Positions 1-5,601 of a DNA stretch of 9,871 nucleotides are shown in pieces. The stretch comes from JBBQSU01 sp038234815 (GTDB lineage: Bacteria > Planctomycetota > Phycisphaerae > Tepidisphaerales > Tepidisphaeraceae): NCBI GenBank assembly GCA_038234815.1, contig JBBQSU010000125.1, positions 1 through 9,871 of the forward strand, in the 5' to 3' direction. The translations under genes and the position numbers were made by a program. Under the pieces are notes generated by a model that worked only from the letters and a program-made list of their open reading frames with translations, was not told where the DNA came from and made no database searches. How positions within the stretch are numbered: the first letter of the stretch is position 1; each line of letters opens with the position of its first letter.

Positions 1-661
1 CCTGACCCTGCGCATTTGCCGAAAGCTCCGGGACGTTCTTCTGCGCATAAATATCCACCCGCGAGACGAAAATGCTGTAGACGCTTTTGAAGCCGTCCAA
101 CCCCTTGGCGCGTCGCTGCGCCCCGCGCCAGATGGCGTCGCGGGCTTGTGTGTATTGCCGCTCGGAAAAAATCAGCGTGACATTGATCGTGACACCCGCA
201 GCGGCGATTTCCTCCAGCGCCTCCAGCCCTGCCGCGGTCGCGGGCACCTTAATCATCCGATTCTGATGACCCATCGCCCACTTGCGGGCTTCACTGACGT
301 ATTTTTTCACGCGCTGGCCATGCGGTACAGGATTTTTCACATCTTCCAAGAGCGGATCGAGTTCAAAACTGACGTAGCCATCATTGCCACGCGTCTTCTG
401 CCAGATTGGATAGAACATTTCCTGCGCGTCGTGGACGAGGTGATCTGTGAGCTCCCAGGCAGTATCCAGATCGTTCTTGCCTTCGCCAAACAGTTCGGCA
501 ATTTCGCCGTCGAAGCGGCCCGTTTCGATCAGTTCGGCAATGATGATGGGATTGGACGTGGCACCGGTGGCACCGAGCGAGAAGTTCTTGGCGACCAGGT
601 CAGGGTCGATCGAATCTAGCCATAACTTCGTGCCCGTGGCGATCAGCGATTGCAATGACAT
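1..661 (-). CDS. tal: Transaldolase, N-terminal 220 residues (runs off the left edge)
   Basis: Transaldolase moves a dihydroxyacetone unit between sugar phosphates in the non-oxidative pentose phosphate pathway through a Schiff base on a lysine of a TIM barrel; it is cytoplasmic. I translated the complement from ATG 661-659 and found no stop to the window edge. Visible family blocks are KLWLDSIDPDLV (residues 12-23, D16 matching the catalytic Asp), GATGATSNPIII (30-41), F-E-L with E100 as the likely catalytic Glu, MIKVPAT (136-142, K138 the expected Schiff-base Lys) and GVTINVTLIFS (156-166). A GAAGGA Shine-Dalgarno (complement of 669-674) lies 7 bases before the ATG and fixes the start. The segment near residue 193, SVYSIFVSRVD, stands where better-studied enzymes have a SPFVGR-like phosphate-binding strand. 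The family is usually 310-400 residues, so roughly a third or more is outside the window. The gene stands 324 bp from its neighbour, so it probably has its own promoter. Confidence 0.9.
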   Translation of the reverse strand, partial: MSLQSLIATGTKLWLDSIDPDLVAKNFSLGATGATSNPIIIAELIETGRFDGEIAELFGEGKNDLDTAWELTDHLVHDAQEMFYPIWQKTRGNDGYVSFELDPLLEDVKNPVPHGQRVKKYVSEARKWAMGHQNRMIKVPATAAGLEALEEIAAAGVTINVTLIFSERQYTQARDAIWRGAQRRAKGLDGFKSVYSIFVSRVDIYAQKNVPELSANAQGQ

Positions 662-985
662 AGTTAATTCCTTCAAAAACAGTGACTAAAGACAATGGTA
701 TACCCACTCGGGCGCAAATGTTCTGATTTCCCATACAAATTTCCATTATGAGCGTTTTTGTTGATCGGGATGCGCAGAGCCGCTCGTTTTATGGCCCGTC
801 CGTTTTCACCTTTATTAAAGCGACCGGGGACGCGCGATTGATCGGGCCTGCCGAGGCAATATCGGATTAGCGGGTGGTGATGGGGGTTCACTCGCTCAAT
901 CGCGCCGCGCGCGGAAGACGCAGAAGAAAGGTGCCTTTGCAGGCGGAGATGAATCCCCTGCCGGATCCGCGGCCCAGGTAGTGGA
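662..985. other. Intergenic region between the transferase gene and tal
   Basis: No convincing gene is seen here. An open frame on the minus strand (673-891) has a composition unlike the neighbouring genes and no Shine-Dalgarno, so I do not call it. The part nearest tal (about 685-770) is the most AT-rich and presumably carries the tal promoter. Read on the minus strand it contains TATACC and CATAAT, which resemble -10 boxes, but neither has a fitting -35 box. No hairpin followed by a T-run marks the end of the upstream gene. Confidence 0.5.
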
Positions 986-2083
986 TTACAGCGCCGCGGC
1001 CTTGCGCTGACTGACGCGCTTCATGCGGCGCATCACCGCGCGGCCGGCGAGCAACGGCCAACTCGTGATTATCCCGGCATCGTCCGGCGCGGCGTCGTCG
1101 GCCAGAAGATCGATCTGCTCAGCGATGCGCACGCCCGCACGGCCGTCCGTGAGATTGCCAAAGAGCATTTGGCGATAGGCCGTTCGCCGATCCCCCTGGG
1201 CGAGCGGATTATTCAAGGCGCGTTCGACAGCCTCGGACAAATCGGCGCCGCGTTCCACGCGCGCACCCATGTCGCGCCAAGCCCAGACCAACGCACCATC
1301 ATCGTAGTTCGGCGAAGTTTCTCTTGCGGGGTTATCGATCAGCACGATGGGCATTTCGCCGGCGAGAAAATTCAGTGCTGTCGGGCTGGCGTCGGTCACC
1401 AGTACTCCGGCCGAACGGATCAAGCCCGGCAGACTCGCGGCGTCTGCTTGCACTAAGTGCACATGCCGCTGACCGCGCGCCTCCTGCCGCCATCCGGCGA
1501 CCCACTCGGGATGATCCCGTGAGACTTTTTGATCGATCCAGATCACCAGCGCGCGTTCTCTGCGGTGCCCGATGAGCGATTCGATCGTGCGGCCGGCCAG
1601 CATCGGTGCTGACGAAACGCGCTCGTCGTGCGTCGGGGCATACAGCACGGTCAGGCCGATGTGCGGCAACTCAAAGGGCAGTGGCAGCCGATCCCCGCGA
1701 AAGAACGGATCGAGCGGTAGAAATCCCGTGGCCACGATATGCCCGCGGGGCAGCACGTTGGTGGCCCGGTGCCAGTTCATCACGTGCGCGCTTGACACGC
1801 ACAGCGCGTCGGCCTCGCAGGCATGGACGAATCCTCTGCCGGCATACTCAAGGTCGGTCTGCACCTGCACGATTAATGTTTTGGGCAGATGCGGCCGAAT
1901 CTTGTGCGCGATCGGCTCGGCAATCAGCAGCACCTGGGGTTGGAAATCCAGAATCGCGCCAAAATCGGAGCTAACCCGGCAGCGGCGCTTGGGACGCATC
2001 AGGCCGGCCAGACCCTTAAAGGCCGCACCCACGTTCCGATCCTGCCCGAATAACCCGACACGCATGTCCTGCGTATCGGACAT
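986..2083 (-). CDS. Probable CDP-glycerol glycerophosphotransferase-like GT-B transferase
   Basis: This 365-residue protein looks like the Glyphos_transf (TagB/TagF) group of GT-B transferases, which add glycerol- or ribitol-phosphate units to cell-surface polymers. Supporting motifs, numbered from ATG 2083, are ATGFLPLDPFF (118-128, like the family TGxPRxD turn), VLYAPTHDER (146-155, like LYAPTWR), VLVTDASPTALNFLAGEMPIVLID (228-251, the nucleotide-side block usually ITDYSSxxFDxxxxxKPIIF) and DGRAGVRIAEQI (313-324, like DGxSSERI). The N-terminal half starts MRVGLFGQDRNVG, a Rossmann-like opening. The usual LWHG histidine motif is not evident; the matching stretch reads VQVQTDLEYAGRG (72-84). 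No membrane segment is seen; the basic C-terminus could touch membrane. The frame stays open to a TTG at 2185, but that extension is poor in composition and overlaps a GC hairpin. ATG 2083 or ATG 2065 is more likely, though neither has a good Shine-Dalgarno. It lies downstream of rny on the same strand. A plain glycosyltransferase is the main alternative. Confidence 0.72.
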   Translation of the reverse strand: MSDTQDMRVGLFGQDRNVGAAFKGLAGLMRPKRRCRVSSDFGAILDFQPQVLLIAEPIAHKIRPHLPKTLIVQVQTDLEYAGRGFVHACEADALCVSSAHVMNWHRATNVLPRGHIVATGFLPLDPFFRGDRLPLPFELPHIGLTVLYAPTHDERVSSAPMLAGRTIESLIGHRRERALVIWIDQKVSRDHPEWVAGWRQEARGQRHVHLVQADAASLPGLIRSAGVLVTDASPTALNFLAGEMPIVLIDNPARETSPNYDDGALVWAWRDMGARVERGADLSEAVERALNNPLAQGDRRTAYRQMLFGNLTDGRAGVRIAEQIDLLADDAAPDDAGIITSWPLLAGRAVMRRMKRVSQRKAAAL

Positions 2084-2175
2084 CACAAACGCCGGATAAA
2101 CTGGAGAATCCGCCTCCGCCGGTGAATGTTTTGCCGAACACTTGTTGCGATGGAAAGCTATGCCGGATATGACGA

Positions 2176-2204
2176 CCGCGCGCAAGCATTACACCCGCGC
2201 GCGG
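2176..2204 (-). repeat. GC-only intercistronic hairpin downstream of rny
   Basis: Arms CCGCGCGC (2176-2183) and GCGCGCGG (2197-2204) are perfect 8-bp complements around a 13-base loop. The structure begins about 20 bases after the rny stop codon in the direction of transcription. No T-run follows it on the minus strand, so it is not a standard intrinsic terminator. It may act as an RNA stability or processing element between rny and the transferase gene. It also covers the TTG at 2185, which argues against that codon as a start. Confidence 0.5.
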
Positions 2205-2224
2205 CGTTGTTATCGGCACCGTTC

Positions 2225-3778
2225 TTATCTCGCGTATTCGACGCTGCGAACTTCACGGATCAGGGTGATTTTGATCTCTCCCGGATAGGTCATATCGGTT
2301 TCGATCTTCTTGGCGATGTCTCGGGCAATTTTTGAACTGACCCGATCGTCCACCAGCTTGGCATCGACGATCACCCGGATCTCGCGGCCGGCTTGAATGG
2401 CATACGCCTGTCGCACGCCTTCAAACTTCATCGCTAGTTCTTCAAGCTCCTGCAAGCGCTTCACGTAGCGTTCCAGCGATTCGCGGCGAGCGCCCGGGCG
2501 CGACGCGCTCATGGCATCGGCGGCCATCACGATCGCGGTGTAGGGCGTGGTGGCCGGCACGTCGCCGTGGTGTGCCAGGGCCGCGTTGAGCACGGCCTCA
2601 GGTTCATTAAATCGACGGAGGAATTCCATACCAATGAGCGGGTGCCCGCCTTCCTGGTCGTGGTCCATGGCCTTGCCGATGTCGTGCAAGAATCCCGCCC
2701 GCCGGGCGGTCGCGCCATCAAGTCCGAGTTCGTCGGCAATCGTCTGCGATAAATACGCCACCTCCAGGGAATGCTTCAGGACGTTTTGGCCGTAGCTCGT
2801 GCGATAGCGCAACCGGCCGAGCATGGGCAGGATCGGCTTGGCCAGGTTGGGCAGGTTGGCCTCCTGGACCGCTTCCTTTCCGATGCGCAGCAGTTCTTCC
2901 TCCATCTCCTTGCCGGTCTGCACAACGATTTCCTCGATGCGGGCCGGGTGAATGCGCCCGTCCTGCACCAGTCGTTCCATGCTGATGCGCGCCACTTCCC
3001 GGCGGACCGGATCGAAGCAGCTCACGATCACCACGCCGGGCGTGTCGTCGATGACGACCTCAACCCCTGTGGCTTTTTCGAACGCGCGGATGTTCCGCCC
3101 TTCGCGACCGATCACACGGCCCTTCATTTCATCGGTCGGGATGGTTACTGCCGTGACGGTGTGCTCGGCGGTCTGGTCGGCGGCGTAGCGCTGGATCGCC
3201 TGGAGAATGATATTGCGGCTCTTCTCCTTGGCCTCCTCCTGCGTTTGCTCGGTGATGCGCTGGATGATCGCGCCGGCTTCGCTTTGGCATTCGTCCTCGA
3301 CGCGCTTAAGCAGCAGCTCGCGGGCCTGCTCGGGAGAGATGTTAGCGATTTGCAGCAGCCGCTCGCGCTGTTGAGCCAGAACCTGATCGAGCTGCGCGTC
3401 CTTGGCCAGCACGATCTTGTCCCGGGCGGCAACTTTCTTATCCCAGTCGTCGAGGTTGCGCTCCTTGATCGTCAGCGTGTCCTCCTTGCGGGCGATCACG
3501 TCTTCGCGCTTGCCGAGGCGCTGATCCCACTGCTTGAGTTCTTCCCGCTGAGAGGCCGTGTCCTTCTCAAAGCCCTCTTTCAGCTTTAGTTGCTGCTGTC
3601 GCGCGGAAAGTTCAATTTCCTTGGCCTTGCTCTCGGCGTCGCGCAGGCTGGCTTCTTTAAGCGTCTTTGCCTCGTCGCGGGCGCGTTGCAGGATGCCCCG
3701 CCCCATCACCTGAAGGATTCCAAAAATGCCGGACGCACCGACGATCAAACCGATTAAAATTCCAACGACATATTCCAT
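2225..3778 (-). CDS. rny: Ribonuclease Y
   Basis: RNase Y is a membrane-anchored endoribonuclease that starts mRNA decay and processing in bacteria that use it in place of, or beside, RNase E. All expected parts are present in this 517-residue product. They are an N-terminal membrane segment (about 3-24), a long charged coiled coil rich in E, K, Q and R (about 28-195), a KH RNA-binding domain with GRVIGREGRN (220-229), and an HD phosphohydrolase domain. The HD domain shows NVLKHSLEVA (H336), FLHDIGK (H365-D366, the metal-binding HD pair) and LAHHGD (H403-H404). The C-terminus VEYAR matches the family's typical VEYAK ending, and length is normal (about 510-520). ATG 3778 is chosen over an in-frame TTG six bases earlier because GGGG lies 8 bases before the ATG and only 2 before the TTG. 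The transferase gene follows on the same strand. Identification is firm. Confidence 0.97.
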   Translation of the reverse strand: MEYVVGILIGLIVGASGIFGILQVMGRGILQRARDEAKTLKEASLRDAESKAKEIELSARQQQLKLKEGFEKDTASQREELKQWDQRLGKREDVIARKEDTLTIKERNLDDWDKKVAARDKIVLAKDAQLDQVLAQQRERLLQIANISPEQARELLLKRVEDECQSEAGAIIQRITEQTQEEAKEKSRNIILQAIQRYAADQTAEHTVTAVTIPTDEMKGRVIGREGRNIRAFEKATGVEVVIDDTPGVVIVSCFDPVRREVARISMERLVQDGRIHPARIEEIVVQTGKEMEEELLRIGKEAVQEANLPNLAKPILPMLGRLRYRTSYGQNVLKHSLEVAYLSQTIADELGLDGATARRAGFLHDIGKAMDHDQEGGHPLIGMEFLRRFNEPEAVLNAALAHHGDVPATTPYTAIVMAADAMSASRPGARRESLERYVKRLQELEELAMKFEGVRQAYAIQAGREIRVIVDAKLVDDRVSSKIARDIAKKIETDMTYPGEIKITLIREVRSVEYAR

Positions 3779-3870
3779 AGCCAATTCCCCAACGGGTCAC
3801 GCGGCGCAAGCACCGGGTGACAACTTTTGGCGGACCGATTGGGAGACGGCCTATTGAAACGGCTTTGGGA

Positions 3871-4161
3871 TCAGCGACGAAACTCATCCGCCCGGAAACG
3901 ATCCGGGCAAGACGCATCGACCGCTGACGGGAACGTGGGTGGAGCGCGACTTGAGACAGACTCGGCCCGTCCAGAACAATGCCGGACAGGCACACTTATC
4001 AACATCATCGGCCGGCAAATCAACACGATCAGATCGATCGTCCGGCCCAGGCCGGTGGCGCGATGAATTTTCCAAAGCAGCATCCCCAGCGCCAGCACGA
4101 CGCTGGCAACAATCAGGAAAGCCACTCCGGTAGGAATTGCTCCGAGTAGAACCACGGTCAT
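3871..4161 (-). CDS. Possible small membrane protein upstream of rny
   Basis: This is an open frame of 96 residues that I do not recognise. It starts at an ATG with AGAGG 8 bases upstream. Residues 1-29 form a strongly hydrophobic stretch that looks like a membrane segment, followed by a basic patch (KIHR), and a weaker hydrophobic stretch lies near 43-60. The last 35 residues are rich in S, R, P and C and look less like coding sequence, so the true protein may be shorter or the frame may be disturbed. It is on the rny strand and stops 92 bp before the rny ATG, so cotranscription is possible. Two overlapping open frames on the same strand make a chance ORF a real alternative. Confidence 0.35.
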   Translation of the reverse strand: MTVVLLGAIPTGVAFLIVASVVLALGMLLWKIHRATGLGRTIDLIVLICRPMMLISVPVRHCSGRAESVSSRAPPTFPSAVDASCPDRFRADEFRR

Positions 4162-4409
4162 AACCCAAACCTCTGGCGATCCGCAGCATTTGAACGATCT
4201 CAGACACCGGGGGACCGCAAGATTTTACGTTTCAAGGCCTTGCGGCGCGAGTGGTCATCCGCTTGTCGGCCACCAGCTCCGCTGACGAACCTTTCGGCTC
4301 GTCATACATTGACTATATCTTATTCGTTTAGGAAATGTCCGGCAAGGTGAAACTGGGGATTCCGGATCCTGCCACACGTTCATCCCTCCCGAATGTCGTT
4401 TACAACAAA

Positions 4410-4431
4410 TTCCCGATACCGAGATCGGGAA
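4410..4431. repeat. Perfect inverted repeat, possible operator or leader hairpin
   Basis: TTCCCGAT (4410-4417) and ATCGGGAA (4424-4431) pair perfectly over 8 bp around the 6-base loop ACCGAG. It lies about 135 bp before the lipoprotein ATG. No T-run follows, so it is not an intrinsic terminator. It could be a binding site for a dimeric regulator, or a hairpin in a long 5' leader. Confidence 0.5.
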
Positions 4432-4556
4432 AATCCGACCCCCGTATGCAGATATCCCTTAGGAAGGTTAGCGGGGGTGCTCCAACCCTCACGAAGGCTA
4501 TCATCTACCAAGCTCCATCAATGGGATGAAGCGAGCGGTTTTCTCGGAATCCTACT

Positions 4557-4561
4557 GGAGG
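4557..4561 (+). promoter_or_regulatory. Ribosome-binding site of the entericidin-like gene
   Basis: GGAGG stands 5 bases before ATG 4567. It decides the start: the same frame is open further upstream, but only this ATG has a Shine-Dalgarno and opens a clean lipoprotein signal peptide. Confidence 0.85.
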
Positions 4562-4566
4562 CCTCT

Positions 4567-4719
4567 ATGTTGAAGAAGGTTGTTCTAATGACGTTGCTGA
4601 CCGCGATAGTGTCGGCAGGTCCCATGCTACTTATGGGTTGCAATACCACCGAAGGTATGGGCAAAGACATGAAGAACGCTGGCCACGGCATCGAAAATGC
4701 CGCAGACCGGAATAAGTAG
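4567..4719 (+). CDS. Entericidin A/B family small lipoprotein
   Basis: This 50-residue product begins with a lipoprotein signal peptide: MLKK, then a hydrophobic core, then LLMGC with C25 as the likely lipidated cysteine. The mature part starts CNTTEGMGKDMKNAGHGIENAA. This matches the entericidin pattern CNTxxGxGxDxxxxGxxIxxAA, in which the N-terminal Cys and spaced glycines form a short amphipathic helix. Family members are tiny envelope lipoproteins of about 40-50 residues. In E. coli, EcnA and EcnB act as an antidote/toxin pair induced in stationary phase; most homologues elsewhere are uncharacterised. Only one copy is present here, so a toxin-antidote role cannot be read from the sequence. 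The gene is monocistronic by layout, with its own GGAGG and an immediate terminator. A methionine at the -2 position of the lipobox is slightly unusual. Confidence 0.87.
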   Translation: MLKKVVLMTLLTAIVSAGPMLLMGCNTTEGMGKDMKNAGHGIENAADRNK

Positions 4720-4745
4720 CTCGACGTTGATCGTCCCCCTCCCTC

Positions 4746-4778
4746 CGCCACCGAATTATATTCGGTGGCGTTTTTTTT
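4746..4778 (+). terminator. Intrinsic terminator of the entericidin-like gene
   Basis: CGCCACCGAA (4746-4755) and TTCGGTGGCG (4761-4770) form a perfect 10-bp stem around the loop TTATA, followed directly by eight T residues (4771-4778). It begins 26 bases after the lipoprotein stop codon. On the other strand the T-run is on the wrong side, so it serves only the plus-strand gene and not the HEAT-repeat gene. Confidence 0.95.
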
Positions 4779-4851
4779 GCCTCGCGAATGACAATACGAG
4801 ACTGGTCTTAGCCACAAACGGGAACGCGTTTCTGCGGCCGGCTTCGAGTTT

Positions 4852-5364
4852 TCACGGGAGCCTTCGGAAAAGAGTCGTCGCCGCAGTAACGGTCATGCTT
4901 GGGTCCGCATTAGGCTCTAAAGCGGCGACCAGCGCCACAAGCAAATCATCCAACCCATGCCCGTCCTGATGCCGCAAGACATGATGCGCTCCTTGACGCA
5001 ATGCCGAGGAATCCGTCCCAATCTCGATCTCGCTCAACCGGCGTAACAGCACGGGCCACGCCGCTTCCTCAAACTTGCGCAGGGCTTCAGCAGCCAGCCA
5101 TCGCACGTCGCCATCGGCATCTTCCAAGGCTTCCACCAGCGCGGGGATGGACCGGCTGTCCCCGATCGCACCGAGCGCCTTGGCGGCTTCCCAGCGAACC
5201 TGTTGCGACTTCGAACTCTGCAACGCCGCGATAAGCAGGAGGACGGCGGGTTCACCCAGCGCTACCAACGCTCTTCGGGTGCTCTGGCGAATCCCGCCAT
5301 CCTTGCTCGCCAGCAATTTTATCTGCGATTCTAAACTTTCGCCGGTTGGATGTTGCGTGCTCAA
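4852..5364 (-). CDS. HEAT-repeat protein
   Basis: This 170-residue protein is built of HEAT / PBS-lyase-like helical repeats, which form a curved scaffold for protein-protein contacts. The clearest repeats are QQVRWEAAKALGAIGDSRSI followed by PALVEAL (about 54-80) and GDVRWLAAEALRKFEEAAWP followed by VLLRRL (about 85-110). Flanking repeats at about 11-50 and 120-150 are more worn. There is no signal peptide or membrane segment, so it is probably cytoplasmic. The start is TTG 5364-5362, backed by a near-perfect Shine-Dalgarno (GGAGGTGAT); no ATG lies near it in frame. No enzyme motif is visible. HEAT proteins of this size occur as lone accessory proteins and also as phycobilin-lyase-like or adaptor subunits, so the partner cannot be guessed. 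The gene is divergent from the large surface-protein gene and convergent with the lipoprotein gene. No terminator for it was found. Confidence 0.85.
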   Translation of the reverse strand: MSTQHPTGESLESQIKLLASKDGGIRQSTRRALVALGEPAVLLLIAALQSSKSQQVRWEAAKALGAIGDSRSIPALVEALEDADGDVRWLAAEALRKFEEAAWPVLLRRLSEIEIGTDSSALRQGAHHVLRHQDGHGLDDLLVALVAALEPNADPSMTVTAATTLFRRLP

Positions 5365-5370
5365 ATGATC

Positions 5371-5376
5371 ACCTCC
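5371..5376 (-). promoter_or_regulatory. Strong ribosome-binding site for the TTG start of the HEAT-repeat gene
   Basis: Read on the minus strand, GGAGGT lies 6 bases before TTG 5364. The match to the 16S anti-Shine-Dalgarno extends through GGAGGTGAT. This makes the TTG the start with good confidence despite the rare codon. Confidence 0.85.
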
Positions 5377-5588
5377 GTAAGAATTCGTGTGGCGAATTTC
5401 ATTCTGAAACCATTATTGTATGAAGAATTAGCACAATGGCCATTGGGACGTTTCCTCGCCGGCAGGTTCCTTCATTGTTGTAGGCGATGGTCAGACGCCA
5501 CCGTCATTGAGCGAAGCCGGCATCACCTCCATCCGCGCCCCAGCTTCCCGCCGCGACAGATTTTTGTTTTTTCTTTTGCTCCGTTCGA

Positions 5589-5594
5589 TATACT
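5589..5594 (+). promoter_or_regulatory. Candidate -10 box next to the start of the large gene
   Basis: TATACT (five of six matches to TATAAT) ends 7 bp before ATG 5602. Transcription would therefore start at or within a base or two of the ATG. A T-rich tract (5562-5578) precedes it; the best -35 match, TTGTTT, would need a long spacer of about 19 bp. No Shine-Dalgarno precedes the ATG, which fits a leaderless mRNA. This is a pattern reading only. Confidence 0.45.
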
Positions 5595-5601
5595 GTTTTG
5601 C

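Larger units (their letters stand above)
4162..4566. other. Gene-poor region upstream of the entericidin-like gene
   Basis: No gene is called in this 405-bp stretch. It holds an imperfect 8-bp hairpin with a TTTC loop (4284-4291 against 4296-4303, one A-C mismatch). It also holds a TTGACT at 4309-4314, which resembles a -35 box but has no good -10 at the right distance, and a perfect inverted repeat at 4410-4431. The plus-strand frame running through 4335-4529 has no ribosome-binding site and atypical composition. The promoter of the lipoprotein gene is presumably within this interval. Confidence 0.45.

Noticed and set aside
673..891. Minus-strand frame of 72 residues upstream of tal
   Set aside because: No Shine-Dalgarno, no domain, unusual composition, and it ends only 11 bases before the tal start where the promoter and leader should be.
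2084..2185. TTG-initiated 34-residue extension of the transferase
   Set aside because: It overlaps a GC hairpin, has no Shine-Dalgarno and lacks the character of the protein that follows; the Rossmann-like opening begins after ATG 2083/2065.
2771..3589. Long open frame antisense to rny (272 residues)
   Set aside because: It mirrors the codon pattern of the securely identified rny coiled coil and KH regions, lacks recognisable motifs, and has no supporting start signal.
4284..4303. Imperfect hairpin considered as a terminator
   Set aside because: One mismatch in an 8-bp stem and no T-run on either strand; no gene ends nearby in the right direction.
4309..4314. TTGACT considered as the -35 box of the lipoprotein promoter
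   Set aside because: No acceptable -10 box lies 16-18 bp downstream, so it is noted only as a weak resemblance.
5350..5601. N-terminal extension of the large plus-strand frame by 84 residues
   Set aside because: It overlaps the first codons of the divergent HEAT gene, has no ribosome-binding site, and its composition (H, R, F and C rich) is unlike the rest. ATG 5602 places the LEPR-XLL-like motif at the expected distance from the start.
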